Notes: generated by a model from the sequence alone, not told the origin. A stretch of 64,000 nt of DNA from Bacillus changyiensis (GCF_027706145.1 NZ_JAQFWW010000002.1:248001-312000); one strand, 5' to 3'; positions 26,132 through 36,635 are shown, counted from the stretch's first letter. Translations and numbers: made by a program.

Positions 26132-27082
26132 ATGGGAAAACTTGAAGTGAATCATCAATTAAAATATCATGATCAGTTTATGATTGGGATGTTGTTCATG
26201 GTTGTCGGTACTGTATGTTTTGCTTCAAAATCAATTATCATCAAGTGGGCTTACTCCTATGGTGCCACTCCTGAATCGACATTATTGTTTCGACAACTTA
26301 TTGCAACACCTCTCTTTTACGTTATTTTACTTATGTATTACAGAAAATTACCTGCCAAACCGTCTAAAAAAGACATGATGAAAGCTGGAATAACTGGTTT
26401 GCTCGTGTTTTTTCTATCACCATTACTGGATTTTATCGGGTTGCATTATGTTTCAGCTATTGTCGAACGGATGCTTGTGATGAGTTATCCGATTTTTGTA
26501 CTCATTCTTTCTTTTTTAAGTAGAAAAGAGAGAATTTCCATGTTAGATGTAATCGCCATGGGTGTCGTCAGTTTTGGCGTATTTTTATCGATTGGCGGCT
26601 GGAGTCTTCATGAGTTACATGCAAACTTTTTTGGCGCTGTACTCATCTTGCTTTCTTCAGCGGTTTATGCTTGCTACCTTGTCATTTCCGGTCAGATGGT
26701 TCATCGGATTGGAAGCATTCGGATGAATGTATATGGTATGTCACTAGCCAGTATCGCAATGATTATTTTTTTATTCATTAGAAACAGTTTTGGATATGAA
26801 ACAAAACTGTTTTCATTCCAACCGTCTGTCTATCTTTTATTTTTCATGATTGCTATGATCACAACAGTAGCTCCTTTTATCCTTATGTTAGAAGGAATTA
26901 AACGGATTGGAGCTGTTAGAGGATCTTTGATTTCAATGGTTGGTCCAATCATTACGATCATTTTCGGTGCATGTTTTTTAGGGGAACGGCTTACACTGAT
27001 TCAGTGGACTGGCTGTTTTATTGTCCTAGGGATGATCTCCTTTGTAGAAGGGAAAAAAATCAGATTAAAAATGAAAAACTGA
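26132..27082 (+). CDS. EamA/DMT-family transporter
   Basis: This 316-residue protein has ten predicted membrane helices in two EamA repeats (drug/metabolite transporter family), starting after a short cytosolic N-terminus. Members export amino acids, nucleosides or small metabolites. It begins 20 bases after the HemB-like gene with AAAGGTG upstream, so the two likely form one transcript and the transporter may export the product of that protein. A bidirectional terminator follows. Confidence 0.85.
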   Translation: MGKLEVNHQLKYHDQFMIGMLFMVVGTVCFASKSIIIKWAYSYGATPESTLLFRQLIATPLFYVILLMYYRKLPAKPSKKDMMKAGITGLLVFFLSPLLDFIGLHYVSAIVERMLVMSYPIFVLILSFLSRKERISMLDVIAMGVVSFGVFLSIGGWSLHELHANFFGAVLILLSSAVYACYLVISGQMVHRIGSIRMNVYGMSLASIAMIIFLFIRNSFGYETKLFSFQPSVYLLFFMIAMITTVAPFILMLEGIKRIGAVRGSLISMVGPIITIIFGACFLGERLTLIQWTGCFIVLGMISFVEGKKIRLKMKN

Positions 27083-27107
27083 AACCTCCCCCCGATAGGA
27101 AGGTTTC
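27081..27107. terminator. bidirectional terminator between the EamA gene and azoR2
   Basis: A GAAACCT/AGGTTTC stem with a G/C-rich inner part lies between convergent genes. T-rich DNA follows best on the minus strand. Confidence 0.65.
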
Positions 27108-27112
27108 GGTTT

Positions 27113-27748
27113 CTAAAATGTCCGGCCCAATTCAATAGCGCGGGCGATCGCATTTTTTTTGATTTCTTCTGCTTTGTCTGGCTCTGCATTATGACCCTCG
27201 ATAAAAAAACCTTCAAATGATGGAACACCGAAAAACTGCATCATCACGGTAATATAACGATGACCCATTTCCAATTCAGCAGCAGGCCCTTCTGAATAAT
27301 AGCCACCTCTTGCCTGAATATGAAGCGCTTTTTTATCAGTTAACAGGCCAACAGGCCCCTGATCCGTATATTTGAAAGTCTTGCCTGCAACAGCAATTGA
27401 ATCAAAATATGCTTTCATCACCGGTGGAAATGAAAAGTTCCAGAACGGTGTGACAAATACATATTGATCAGCCTCAACAAATTGATCACTTAGCTCGTTG
27501 AGTCGACCCACTTTTGCTTTTTCCTGATCAGAGAGCTGTTCAAACTCGGTCCCTGATTGCAGTTTCCCCCAGCCACTAAATACATCTGCATCAATTTGCG
27601 GAATGTTTTCCTGATAAAGATCAAGATGAACGACTTCATCCTGCGGATGCGCTTCTTTGTAAGAATCGATAAATGCCTTCCCCGCCGCCATACTGTAAGA
27701 AGTTTTTTCATCATGAGGATGTGCGGTAATATAAAGGGTTTTTGTCAT
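27113..27748 (-). CDS. azoR2: FMN-dependent NADH-azoreductase AzoR2
   Basis: This 211-residue flavodoxin-fold enzyme reduces azo dyes and quinones with NADH and FMN. The N-terminal [12 protein letters not shown] loop binds FMN phosphate, and the [16 protein letters not shown] and [11 protein letters not shown] motifs surround the flavin. It is nearly collinear with B. subtilis AzoR2 (YvaB), a thiol- and quinone-stress protein. It stands alone between terminators. Confidence 0.92.
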   Translation of the reverse strand: MTKTLYITAHPHDEKTSYSMAAGKAFIDSYKEAHPQDEVVHLDLYQENIPQIDADVFSGWGKLQSGTEFEQLSDQEKAKVGRLNELSDQFVEADQYVFVTPFWNFSFPPVMKAYFDSIAVAGKTFKYTDQGPVGLLTDKKALHIQARGGYYSEGPAAELEMGHRYITVMMQFFGVPSFEGFFIEGHNAEPDKAEEIKKNAIARAIELGRTF

Positions 27749-27888
27749 TTTTGAAACCTGCCTTTTCTATGTTTTATACTAGTATGAGAAACAACAAAAA
27801 AGAATATTCTGTGGGATCTCCATTCTTAATGTGAAAGCCCAAACCCGACCTTCTCAAATGTTCTAATTAGCTAGACTCAGCTAAATAT

Positions 27889-28095
27889 TTAACTATCCAA
27901 AAAATCGGTAATAAAATCCCAAAACCCCGGAACCTCCTGATAAAGAAGCATGTCCACTTTTTCATAAATCTTAATTCTCAGCTCTTGCTCAAGATCTTCT
28001 CTTTCTTGATAAGTTGTGTTTCTTAGTTTGTTTTTGATCATTGGCATGAAGGTTTCCAGTAGTTTTTCAATATCTTTTTTTTCATGCAGACTCAA
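27889..28095 (-). CDS. rsoA: RsoA, co-regulator of sigma-O
   Basis: RsoA works with SigO as a split sigma factor; it supplies the region-2-like part that contacts RNA polymerase and the -10 DNA. The 68-residue protein shows a helical MIKNKLRNTTYQEREDLEQEL segment typical of sigma region 2 start. It is slightly shorter than the B. subtilis protein (79). Its start overlaps the end of sigO by 14 bases, so translation is probably coupled. Confidence 0.85.
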   Translation of the reverse strand: MSLHEKKDIEKLLETFMPMIKNKLRNTTYQEREDLEQELRIKIYEKVDMLLYQEVPGFWDFITDFLDS

Positions 28096-28660
28096 TTTTA
28101 TGATTCCCCTTCCCCTCTTGAGTTAGCATTGTTCTTATTTTTAACAACCCTCTTTTATGAATCTTTGAAATGTTTTGTCTTGATTCCCCTAAAGAATCTG
28201 CTATCTCTTGCATTGAAGCACCATGAAGATAGATCTGTGTAAACACTTGTTTTTGTTTATCTGTCAATTGTAAAAATGCATTGTAAAGTAGTTGATCTTG
28301 AATGTGTTCACTTAAATCTTCCTCCCGATTTAAATAATCATCAAATATATCCCCGCGAGGCGGCTCGGCGATATTAGAATTTCCATCAATTATCAGTGGA
28401 AAACGGTGCCGATTTTTCCGGACTCTTTTATCAAAATCAACCGAAAATATCCGAATCATAGAATTTATATACTTCATGATCCGAATATGTTTATAAAATT
28501 GCTTAAATGCAAAATCAAGAAATTCTGCCTCCTTACAATTAGGATGTTCCATTACATGGTGAAATAGCCGCTCACACTGGGGGTTGCTTAAAAAATGCTT
28601 TATCAGCGGATGCCTGGTGATTTCCTCCATTTTTGAACGCAGCAAAGCTTGATCAATCAT
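28082..28660 (-). CDS. sigO: sigma factor SigO (YvrI)
   Basis: SigO directs transcription of the oxalate decarboxylase gene under acid or cell-envelope stress in B. subtilis. The 192-residue protein has a sigma region 4 with LTDKQKQVFTQIYLHGASMQEIADSLGESRQNISKIHKRGL near the C-terminus; the region 2 function is in RsoA. It is divergent from oxdC across a 230-base gap, as expected for a regulator and its target. GGAGG precedes the ATG. Confidence 0.9.
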   Translation of the reverse strand: MIDQALLRSKMEEITRHPLIKHFLSNPQCERLFHHVMEHPNCKEAEFLDFAFKQFYKHIRIMKYINSMIRIFSVDFDKRVRKNRHRFPLIIDGNSNIAEPPRGDIFDDYLNREEDLSEHIQDQLLYNAFLQLTDKQKQVFTQIYLHGASMQEIADSLGESRQNISKIHKRGLLKIRTMLTQEGKGNHKIESA

Positions 28661-28890
28661 AAAAAACCGCCTCCTATTTTATTAAATGAAAGAAATGGCA
28701 AAAAAGTAAACTCATATGTAAGATAAGTCGGCTATGTTTACTCTCCGACGATATAAGCCAGTTTGTCTATTTATCCACACTGATTGACATAGAGCCCATT
28801 TTTTTCACTTAATATGACAGAAGGGAAATACGAAAGGCCTTTCAATACTCCTTTCATACTAAAAACTAATAGAAAGAGGGGATTTTCACA

Positions 28891-30042
28891 GTGGAAAAAA
28901 ACAAACCCATTCCACAGCCGATTAGAGGAGAAAAAGGAGCGAAAACAAAAATTCAACACAATATCGAGCGCGATCGCCAAAATCCGAATATGCTTGCTCC
29001 TCCTGAAACAGACCATGGAACCTTATCAAACATGAAGTTTTCATTTTCCGATGTCCACAACCGTCTAGAAAATGGTGGTTATGCAAGAGAAATTACTGTT
29101 CGCGAACTGCCAATTTCAAATAATCTTGCATCTGTTAATATGAGGTTGAAACCAGGAGCCATCAGAGAACTGCACTGGCATAAGGAAGCTGAGTGGGCAT
29201 ATATGTTATATGGATCAGCCAGGATTACGTCTGTCGACCAAGACGGCAGGAATTTTATTGAGGATGTAAAAGTAGGCGACTTATGGTATTTTCCATCAGG
29301 GCTACCGCATTCAATTCAAGGTCTGGAAGAAGGCTGTGAATTCATACTGGTCTTTGATGATGGTTCTTTTTCTGAAAACAGCACGTTTCAAGTTACAGAT
29401 TGGTTGGCACATACACCAGAAGATGTCATCGCTGCAAATTTTGGTGTTTCAAAAGAAGTGATTTCATCTCTTCCATCTCAAGAAAAGTATATTTTCCAAA
29501 AAGCAATCCCGGGCTCACTTGAAAAAGATACAGTCGAAAGTCCAAATGGAATAATTCCAGAGTCTTTCAGCTACCGGCTACTTGAACAAGAGCCGATTGT
29601 ATCAAGCGGTGGTAAGGTATGGATTGCCGATTCTACAAATTTCAAAGCATCAAAAACGATTGCCGCAGCCTTGGTAGAAGTCGAGCCAGGGGCAATGAGG
29701 GAACTGCACTGGCACCCTAATACAGATGAATGGCAATATTACATTTCAGGCGAAGCAAAAATGACAGTTTTTGCAGCAGATGGACATGCCCGCACATTCA
29801 ACTATCAAGCGGGTGATGTCGGTTATGTACCGTTTGCAATGGGGCACTATGTCAAAAATACAGGAGATACTCCTCTTCGTTTCCTTGAAATTTTCAAAGA
29901 TGATCATTATGCAGATGTTTCTTTAAATCAATGGCTTGCCCTTGTTCCTGAGAATTTTGTTCGCGACAATCTTGATGTTGACAAGACGTTTACAAACTAC
30001 CTTTGTAAAGAAAAACATCCAGTCGTTAAATTTACTAGATAA
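28891..30042 (+). CDS. oxdC: oxalate decarboxylase OxdC
   Basis: OxdC splits oxalate to formate and CO2 using Mn and O2, consuming a proton, which helps acid tolerance. The 383-residue bicupin has Mn ligands His95, His97, Glu101 in the first cupin and His273, His275, Glu280 in the second. The lid motif SENST (161-165, Glu162) is the hallmark separating decarboxylase from oxidase. The start is a GTG with AGAGGGG upstream. It is divergent from sigO-rsoA, which very likely control it. The B. subtilis yvrJ that precedes oxdC is not present, and no yvrL follows. Confidence 0.95.
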   Translation: MEKNKPIPQPIRGEKGAKTKIQHNIERDRQNPNMLAPPETDHGTLSNMKFSFSDVHNRLENGGYAREITVRELPISNNLASVNMRLKPGAIRELHWHKEAEWAYMLYGSARITSVDQDGRNFIEDVKVGDLWYFPSGLPHSIQGLEEGCEFILVFDDGSFSENSTFQVTDWLAHTPEDVIAANFGVSKEVISSLPSQEKYIFQKAIPGSLEKDTVESPNGIIPESFSYRLLEQEPIVSSGGKVWIADSTNFKASKTIAAALVEVEPGAMRELHWHPNTDEWQYYISGEAKMTVFAADGHARTFNYQAGDVGYVPFAMGHYVKNTGDTPLRFLEIFKDDHYADVSLNQWLALVPENFVRDNLDVDKTFTNYLCKEKHPVVKFTR

Positions 30043-30050
30043 TATGCACT

Positions 30051-30089
30051 AAAGCTTGCTTGCAGAATAAAGATTCTGCGAGCTTTTTT
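30051..30089 (+). terminator. terminator of oxdC
   Basis: The stem-loop AAAGCTTGC...GCAGAAT-AAAG-ATTCTGC...GAGCTTTTTT follows the oxdC stop. Confidence 0.85.
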
Positions 30090-30176
30090 ATGCAAGCACA
30101 GTTTTAAAAATTTAAGAACCAATCAGCCCTAACATTCGTTATATTTAAGAGCAAATCTTAAAACGGAGGATCTATA

Positions 30177-31616
30177 ATGAGAATATTAGAAATATTATTA
30201 ATTTTGTCGTCTTTTGTATTGCTATTTCACTTTAAAATACCGAGAAAGGTGGCATTGGCTTTTGGCTTATTAAATATCGGTCTATTGACTGGACACTTCT
30301 TTTTTGAAGGTTACAGATGGCAAATGGTTTTTGTCTATCTCGTTTCTTCCATCCTCACCATCTGTATAATATTTCGTAAAAGGCTTCGTATTAAGGTAGG
30401 CAAGCCTTTAGCATATAGTTTATTTTTTCTCATGTTTATGATGCTCATTCTTTCAACTTTTGCTAGCTTATATATTCCTGTTTTTGATTTACCAAAACCT
30501 GATGGTCATCATGCAGTCGGTACTAAGACATTTCATCTCGTTGATCAAGGTAGAGATGAAGTGCTGACCAAAGATCCACATGACAAAAGAGAATTGATGA
30601 TTCAGGTCTGGTACCCTGCCCATCACACAAAACTTCAAAAGCCAAAACCGCTTTTCCCTGAAGATCAACAGACATTTAAAAAATATATTGAGAAATATGC
30701 AAGCGGATGGCATCTTCCTGAATTTGTTTTCGATTATTGGCGTTATATTCAAACCAATTCATTTGAAAATGCTGAGATATTATCGTCTAAAAAACCTTAT
30801 CCTTTAGTGCTGATCAGTCATGGCTATGGTACTGGTCGGATGATGCATACTGCTCAAGCAGAGAATTTAGCCAGTCACGGATTTATCGTTGTGGCGATCG
30901 ATCATACATACAGTACAACAGCGACGGTATTTCCTGATGGAAGAATCACAGGATTAACAACTGATCTGGACGGTTCACCAGAAAAAAGCACAGAGTTGGG
31001 GGAAATTTGGACGAAAGACACCGAATTTGTCATTTCTCAAATGAAAAAAATGAATCATACCGTTTTCAATGGAAAAATCGACCTCAATCATATCGGCATC
31101 ATGGGCCATTCCTTTGGAGGCGCGACCGCTTTCAATGCGGCCTATGCAAATCCAAAGATTAAAGCCGGAATCAATATGGACGGTTCACTCTATAACTTAG
31201 ATAAAAAACATGCTATCTCAAAACCGTTTCTGTTTATCGAATCAGATGATTTTATTAAAATCAAAAACAAAGTTGAGAAAAATTCTATTTCTGATAAAGA
31301 AATAAAAGAATCAGGACTAACAAAAGAGGAATTTATGATGATGATGGAAACAAGAAAAAAAGAATTTCACATCATTGATCAAGCATCCTTAATTCACATT
31401 GATGGAACGGGACACTATAATTTTACCGACTTCCAACTTTTTTCGAAAATGTTAAAGCAGATGGGCATGACAGGCGAAATTGATCATAAACGGTCTGCAT
31501 TTATCGTGAATCAATATGTGTTAGACTTTTTTAACAAACATTTAAAAGGAGTCGGTGGTGATTTAATTAGCCGACCGAATCCAGATTATCCAGAAGTGAA
31601 ATTTCCGAATAAATGA
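30177..31616 (+). CDS. membrane-anchored PAF-acetylhydrolase-like alpha/beta hydrolase
   Basis: This 479-residue protein starts with four hydrophobic helices (within residues 1-110) and continues with an extracytoplasmic or membrane-facing alpha/beta-hydrolase of the platelet-activating factor acetylhydrolase II type. The nucleophile elbow GHSFGG places the catalytic serine at residue 312, and an LISHGYG oxyanion segment and a DGTGHYNFTD histidine segment complete the set. Family members cleave short acyl chains from phospholipids or polyester-like substrates. GGAGG lies before the ATG. It has no close operon partner. Confidence 0.8.
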   Translation: MRILEILLILSSFVLLFHFKIPRKVALAFGLLNIGLLTGHFFFEGYRWQMVFVYLVSSILTICIIFRKRLRIKVGKPLAYSLFFLMFMMLILSTFASLYIPVFDLPKPDGHHAVGTKTFHLVDQGRDEVLTKDPHDKRELMIQVWYPAHHTKLQKPKPLFPEDQQTFKKYIEKYASGWHLPEFVFDYWRYIQTNSFENAEILSSKKPYPLVLISHGYGTGRMMHTAQAENLASHGFIVVAIDHTYSTTATVFPDGRITGLTTDLDGSPEKSTELGEIWTKDTEFVISQMKKMNHTVFNGKIDLNHIGIMGHSFGGATAFNAAYANPKIKAGINMDGSLYNLDKKHAISKPFLFIESDDFIKIKNKVEKNSISDKEIKESGLTKEEFMMMMETRKKEFHIIDQASLIHIDGTGHYNFTDFQLFSKMLKQMGMTGEIDHKRSAFIVNQYVLDFFNKHLKGVGGDLISRPNPDYPEVKFPNK

Positions 31617-32017
31617 ATTGTAAATCCAAAAAATAAAAATTTTATAAATTGCTGAATCTCATGAAGCTGTTAGAAAGATGGCAAAAACAAAGTAGTTGTC
31701 AGTTGCAAGAATGAATAAGCAAACAGTAAGTTAGTTGGTTCTTCCTTACACGTGACAGAAGAACATAGTTTATATGAGCCTGTTAGTATAGAGTACAATG
31801 AGATGAGTGGGTTAATAGTCTTCCGAAGTGAATATGGTCGACAATAGGGAAGGCTGTCTAAAAAGTCCTTTACAAATGGATCAGGGGGAATTGCGAGACT
31901 CATGCGGAAACAGCAAGTCAGGCAAGACCCCGCATGAGCAAGGAACGAGCTCCAAGGGTGCTCACGGAAAGCGAGCAAATTTCCCGATACCATCAAATAC
32001 GACTCCCTAAAAAATAA
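31617..32017. other. non-coding stretch between hydrolase and ssrA
   Basis: No gene is supportable here. The right part (about 31860-31985) looks like a short interspersed Bacillus repeat with an internal palindrome and is listed separately. Confidence 0.4.
31860..31985. repeat. possible short interspersed repeat with palindrome
   Basis: Arms CTCATGCGG (31898-31906) and CCGCATGAG (31929-31937) form a nine-base inverted repeat. They are followed by AAGGAACGAGC and CGGAAAGCGAGC, phrases I recognise from dispersed non-coding repeats in Bacillus genomes. No coding frame fits. Only one copy is present in this window. Confidence 0.35.
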
Positions 32018-32049
32018 AAAACCCCAATACTTTAATCGCATTGGGGTTT
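32018..32049 (-). terminator. terminator of ssrA
   Basis: An AAACCCCAAT/ATTGGGGTTT stem follows the 3-prime end of tmRNA by about ten bases and is followed on the minus strand by TTTTATTTTTT. Confidence 0.9.
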
Positions 32050-32059
32050 CAAATATGTA

Positions 32060-32414
32060 TGGAGACGGTGGGAGTCGAACCCACGTCCAGAAACGTCGAT
32101 TGCTTCAGCGTCTACGAGCGTAGCCTGCATATTTGGATTCGCTCATCTTCGTGCCTGCGGGCGGGCCCTCGGAGAGCTAGTCTGAAAAGTCTCTTCCTGC
32201 ACACTCAGACGGGAGTGCAAGCGTAGCCTACTTAGTTATGGGCTCTGTACCGGCACATAGGCGATGCGGGCAAGAGCTCGCTGCACTTATTAGGCAGCTA
32301 ATGCTAAGTTCTGGTTATTAGATTTGCCAGTTATATTTAGGTGCGTTTTTACGAGATCGCCTCTCGGCTCGCAACTCAAGCTCGATCCATCCCTGTCGAA
32401 TCCGTAACGTCCCC
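32060..32414 (-). ncRNA. ssrA: transfer-messenger RNA (ssrA)
   Basis: tmRNA rescues stalled ribosomes together with SmpB. The 5-prime end GGGGACGTTACGGATTCGAC and the 3-prime GTTCGACTCCCACCGTCTCCA form the tRNA-like domain; the terminal CCA is not encoded after the discriminator A. The tag frame reads GKSNNQNLALAA then TAATAA, two residues shorter than the 14-residue GKTNSFNQNVALAA of B. subtilis. Length is about 355 nucleotides. It is downstream of smpB in the same direction. Confidence 0.97.
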
Positions 32415-32525
32415 TTAGAATAGGAATACGGAAACTGGCTGTATCACTATTATAACAGGATCACACTGATATTCAAATGGTAATATTTATGATCACGTCT
32501 TTATAGAATAACATACAATCAGGCT

Positions 32526-32999
32526 TTAAATCAATCCTTTTTGACGGTCACGAAACGCTTTTTCAATTTCACGTTTTGCGTCTTTACGTTTTAAATCTTC
32601 GCGTTTATCATACTTCTTTTTGCCTTTTCCAAGACCTAAGAGGACTTTGGCAAAACCGTTTTTTAAATAAAGTTTAAGTGGGACGAGCGAATATCCTTGT
32701 TCTTTTGTCAGACCGATCAGTTTGTTAATCTGCTTTCTTTGCATCAATAGCTTTCTCGTCCGCAAAGGATCATGATTATAGCGATTCCCTTGTTCATAAG
32801 GGCTGACATGCATATTATGGAGGAACACTTCTCCCCTCTCAATTTTAGCGAACGAATCTTTTAAATTCACCCGTCCAGCACGAATTGATTTGATCTCAGT
32901 ACCTTGGAGAACAATGCCTGTTTCATATGTTTCTTCTATAAAGTAATCGTGACGGGCTTTTTTATTTTGGGAAATAACCTTCCCTTCTCCCTTTGGCAT
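32526..32999 (-). CDS. smpB: SsrA-binding protein SmpB
   Basis: SmpB binds the tRNA-like domain of tmRNA and is needed for trans-translation. The 157-residue protein has the OB-fold core ([22 protein letters not shown] in part, then [16 protein letters not shown]) and a lysine/arginine-rich C-terminal tail that enters the mRNA channel ([18 protein letters not shown]). It is followed by ssrA and preceded by rnr, the standard Firmicutes order. Confidence 0.96.
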   Translation of the reverse strand: MPKGEGKVISQNKKARHDYFIEETYETGIVLQGTEIKSIRAGRVNLKDSFAKIERGEVFLHNMHVSPYEQGNRYNHDPLRTRKLLMQRKQINKLIGLTKEQGYSLVPLKLYLKNGFAKVLLGLGKGKKKYDKREDLKRKDAKREIEKAFRDRQKGLI

Positions 33000-33088
33000 T
33001 TGACGACCTCCTCTCGCCTGCGAAAAGGCGGCGAATACGTCTTATTCTACCAAATCTTTATCACTCTTACAATTCGCAACCTTTTCTA

Positions 33089-35377
33089 TTACTTCTTTTT
33101 CTTTCTTTTTTGTTTCGGGGCGTTTTGAAAACCACGTTTTTTCTTACCCTTTTTCTTTTTTGGTCTTGTGAACCATTCACCTTTATCTTCTGAAGAAACA
33201 GGCTTTTTTTGTTTGATTTCTGTTTTAGGACGTCGACGTGATCCTTTCATTCCAACGATTTCAAAATCGATATTCCGTTCATCTTTATTGACATCAACAA
33301 CTCGAACGGTAATCTCATCACCGATCCGGTAAACATTTCCGGTTCTCTCACCGATCATCGCATAATGCTGTTCATCAAAACGATAAAAGTCATCTGTCAT
33401 AAAGCTGACATGGACAAGCCCTTCAATCGTATTCGGAAGTTCAACAAACATACCAAAGTTTGTCACTGAACTGATCATACCATCAAATTCTTCACCGATC
33501 TTATCCATCATATATTCCGCTTTTTTCAGATCATCTGTTTCCCGTTCCGCATCTACTGCATTGCGCTCCATGTTAGACGTATGCTCTGCAATATCCGGTA
33601 AAAGATTGGACCACTTCTCTCTTGTTACTTCATCTGTTTTCCCTTTAATTAAATACGTTCTGATCAACCTGTGAACAATCAAATCGGGATAACGGCGAAT
33701 CGGTGATGTAAAATGAGTATAAAACTCAGTTGATAAGCCGAAATGGCCAAGGCTTTGTGGATCATATTTCGCCTGTTTCATCGATCTCAGCATGACCGTT
33801 GAAATAACAGCTTCTTCTGGACGATCCCTGACTGCATCAAGAACATTTTGCAATGCTTTTGGATGAATATTTCCGGCAGTGCCCTTGACGACATAACCAA
33901 AGGTTGTGACAAACTCTAAAAACCGTTGCAGTTTTTCTTGATCAGGCTCTTCATGAATCCGATAAATAAACGGAACATTCATCCAATGAAAGTGTTCAGC
34001 AACCGTTTCATTAGCAACAAGCATAAACTCTTCAATTAACTTTTCGGCTGTTGAACGTTCTCGAATGACAACGTCTTTTGCTGTTCCTTCCTCATCAACC
34101 AAAACTTTAGCTTCTTTAAAATCAAAATCGACTGCTCCTCGCTCCATTCGCTTTTCACGCAAAATAGACGCTAATTCTTCCATATCTTTAAACATCGGGA
34201 CGAGTGGTTCATATTTTTGTTTAAGATCTTGATCATCTTCGACAAGGATTTTATTCACATCTGAATATGTCATCCGTTCAGTCGTTTTAATGACACTTTG
34301 GAAAATCTCATGTTCTATTACTTGCCCCTGGCTATTGATTACCATTTCACAGGACATTGTCAGCCGATCAACCTTCGGATTCAGAGAACAAATGCCATTG
34401 GACAATCTGTGCGGGATCATTGGAATCACCCGGTCAACCAAATAGACGCTAGTTCCTCTTTCAAACGCTTCTTTATCAATGGCTGAACCTTCTGTGACAT
34501 ACCAACTGACATCAGCAATGTGGACACCCAGTTTATATTGTCCGTCGTTAAGTTTTGTGACAGTAACAGCATCATCTAAATCTTTGGCATCTGCCCCATC
34601 GATTGTGACAATCGTTTGTTCTCGCAAATCCCGTCTATCATGGAGATCTTTTTCATCGATCGTTTCCGGTGTGGCATTTGCCTGTTCCATTGCCTCAGCT
34701 GGAAATTCTCCCGGTAGACCATGTTTATGAATAATGGAGAGAATATCAATCCCTGGGTCATTTTTATGACCGAGTATTTGAACAACTTCCCCTTCTGCAC
34801 TCATCCGCCCTTCAGGATAACTCGTCAAGCGAACGACAACTTTATGCCCCTCAACAGCGCCATTTTTAGCGTGCTTTGGAATAAAAATATCATTGGTTAT
34901 TTTTTTATCATCAGGAATGACAAACCCGAAACTTTTCGATTCTGTATATGTCCCAACGACCTGTTGGATATTCCGCTCAATGATCCGGATCACTGTTCCT
35001 TCTTTTTTTGTCCCGCCGGTTTGTGTACTTAAACGCACGAGTACGATATCACCATTCATCGCTGTGTTCAGTTCAGACGGTGGAATGAAGATATCATCAA
35101 GCGCAGAATCTTCTGGCAGAACAAATGCGAAACCTTTCGCATGCGCCGAAACTTTTCCTTTAATCAAGTTCATTTTTTCAGGCAACCCGTAACGATTGCT
35201 TCTTGTTCTGACGACAATCCCTTTATCTTCAAGACTGACTAATGTTTTCACAAGCTCTTTATATTCTTCAGAATCGGTAATCTCTAGCATCTCTTCTAGT
35301 TCTTGAACTGTAAGAGGTTTATATGCTTCCTCCTTCATAAAGGCTAGAAGCTTATCCATAAATTCTTGCTTTTCCAC
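33089..35377 (-). CDS. rnr: ribonuclease R
   Basis: RNase R is a processive 3-prime to 5-prime exoribonuclease that degrades structured RNA and non-stop mRNA. The 762-residue protein has an N-terminal winged helix, two cold-shock domains, the RNB catalytic domain with the [14 protein letters not shown] aspartates (here [15 protein letters not shown]), an S1 domain ([17 protein letters not shown]) and a very basic tail. It starts 13 bases after est and precedes smpB and ssrA, consistent with a shared RNA-quality-control transcript. Confidence 0.96.
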   Translation of the reverse strand: MEKQEFMDKLLAFMKEEAYKPLTVQELEEMLEITDSEEYKELVKTLVSLEDKGIVVRTRSNRYGLPEKMNLIKGKVSAHAKGFAFVLPEDSALDDIFIPPSELNTAMNGDIVLVRLSTQTGGTKKEGTVIRIIERNIQQVVGTYTESKSFGFVIPDDKKITNDIFIPKHAKNGAVEGHKVVVRLTSYPEGRMSAEGEVVQILGHKNDPGIDILSIIHKHGLPGEFPAEAMEQANATPETIDEKDLHDRRDLREQTIVTIDGADAKDLDDAVTVTKLNDGQYKLGVHIADVSWYVTEGSAIDKEAFERGTSVYLVDRVIPMIPHRLSNGICSLNPKVDRLTMSCEMVINSQGQVIEHEIFQSVIKTTERMTYSDVNKILVEDDQDLKQKYEPLVPMFKDMEELASILREKRMERGAVDFDFKEAKVLVDEEGTAKDVVIRERSTAEKLIEEFMLVANETVAEHFHWMNVPFIYRIHEEPDQEKLQRFLEFVTTFGYVVKGTAGNIHPKALQNVLDAVRDRPEEAVISTVMLRSMKQAKYDPQSLGHFGLSTEFYTHFTSPIRRYPDLIVHRLIRTYLIKGKTDEVTREKWSNLLPDIAEHTSNMERNAVDAERETDDLKKAEYMMDKIGEEFDGMISSVTNFGMFVELPNTIEGLVHVSFMTDDFYRFDEQHYAMIGERTGNVYRIGDEITVRVVDVNKDERNIDFEIVGMKGSRRRPKTEIKQKKPVSSEDKGEWFTRPKKKKGKKKRGFQNAPKQKRKKKK

Positions 35378-35390
35378 TCAACAGACCTCC

Positions 35391-36137
35391 TTATGACTGC
35401 CAATTCAATGTTTCTAAAAACTGATAAATATCCTCGTGTAATGTTTCCCGCTCTTGATCCAAGGTGATGGCATGCCCTGACTTCTCATACCATTTCAATT
35501 TTTTATCATCTGTTTCAACTGCATGATAAATGATGTTTGCACTATCCGGATTAATCATCTCATCGTGGCGAGCCTGAACTACAAATGTCGGTGTATAAAT
35601 CATATCCACATGCTCTCTAACATCGGCAATCAGCTCCTGTAAAGCCTTCAAAGTATTCATCGGCTTTCTCTTGAACTCTTCCATTTCTGCCTCTATCAAT
35701 GGTTGTGACTTTCCTTCAAACTTTTTATAGTTACGAGCATAATCAAGCACACCTTGATACATTGTCTCTTCACTTTTTATATACACCGGCGCACACATTG
35801 GAATAATTCCCTTTACGGGTACAGTGTAACCCAATTTTAATGAAAAAACCCCTCCCAGTGACAGACCGCATACCGCAATCTGTTCATACCCTTCAGACTT
35901 TAAGTATTCATAACCGCTAATAACATCTTTCCACCAATCTTCAGGCCCTGTATGTATGAGTTCTTCAGGGGGCACTCCATGACCTTGATACTGTGGAGCA
36001 TGACAAGTATAATCCCTTTCATTTAAATACCTTCCGAGCATTCTCACATCTGCTGTGTTCCCCGTAAAGCCATGTAAAAGAAGAACAGCTTTTTTTCCCG
36101 CTTTAAATGTGAAAGGTTGTGGTTTAACAATTTTCAT
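35391..36137 (-). CDS. est: carboxylesterase Est (YvaK)
   Basis: This 248-residue alpha/beta-hydrolase is a monoacyl-ester carboxylesterase related to Geobacillus Est30. The HGFTGN oxyanion loop, the nucleophile elbow GLSLGG (Ser near residue 94) and the C-terminal SGHAITLD histidine define the triad. It lies between secG and rnr in the conserved order. The ATG is preceded by AAGGGGATCATGGACTG. Confidence 0.93.
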   Translation of the reverse strand: MKIVKPQPFTFKAGKKAVLLLHGFTGNTADVRMLGRYLNERDYTCHAPQYQGHGVPPEELIHTGPEDWWKDVISGYEYLKSEGYEQIAVCGLSLGGVFSLKLGYTVPVKGIIPMCAPVYIKSEETMYQGVLDYARNYKKFEGKSQPLIEAEMEEFKRKPMNTLKALQELIADVREHVDMIYTPTFVVQARHDEMINPDSANIIYHAVETDDKKLKWYEKSGHAITLDQERETLHEDIYQFLETLNWQS

Positions 36138-36252
36138 CAGTCCATGATCCCCTTTTCATCTTTATGTTTCCACATTTTTTCTTAAAACAAACTTATAAAA
36201 AGAAAGTGCCAGCGCTAAATCCGCAGCACAGGAAAATCAAGTAAATGCGAAA

Positions 36253-36279
36253 GAGGCCTGACTTTAACAATCAGACCTC
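36253..36279 (-). terminator. weak hairpin after secG
   Basis: A GAGGCCTGA/TCAGACCTC imperfect stem lies just past secG with only a short T run. It may reduce transcription into est-rnr. Confidence 0.4.
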
Positions 36280-36292
36280 ATACTTCCTCGTC

Positions 36293-36526
36293 TTATACAC
36301 CCAGATAGGCAAGCGCAATTGTTAAGAGAAAGAAAAGCACTGTCAAAACAACCGTGATACGGTGAAGAATTAAGTCCAGCCCTCTCGCTTTCTGTTTCCC
36401 AAACAGTTGTTCAGCTCCCCCAGAAATTGCACCTGATAATCCCGCACTCTTGCTCGATTGTAGCAAAACAACGATAATAAGTGTGATGCTGACAATCACT
36501 AATAAAACCATTAAAAGTGTGTGCAT
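36293..36526 (-). CDS. secG: preprotein translocase subunit SecG
   Basis: SecG is the small accessory subunit of the SecYEG channel. The 77-residue protein has two membrane helices (about 3-22 and 55-75) joined by the conserved [24 protein letters not shown] loop region. The order secG-est-rnr-smpB-ssrA is the standard Bacillus arrangement. AGGTGT precedes the ATG. Confidence 0.96.
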   Translation of the reverse strand: MHTLLMVLLVIVSITLIIVVLLQSSKSAGLSGAISGGAEQLFGKQKARGLDLILHRITVVLTVLFFLLTIALAYLGV

Positions 36527-36635
36527 TTCTTCTTACACCTCCAGACAAACTGGCTGACAATAGTTTCATTTTACATGAAAAGCAAACGTATGTCACGAGA
36601 CGATTTCAGTGTTTTGTTTTTTCTAGGGCATAAGC

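Noticed and set aside
28814..29035. 73-codon frame overlapping the start of oxdC, considered as a yvrJ equivalent
   Set aside because: It has no ribosome-binding site, overlaps the oxdC start in another frame and shows no membrane-helix pattern.
31670..32226. Several 60-123 codon frames around the ssrA 3-prime end
   Set aside because: They run through the tmRNA gene, its terminator or the repeat and have no coding signals.
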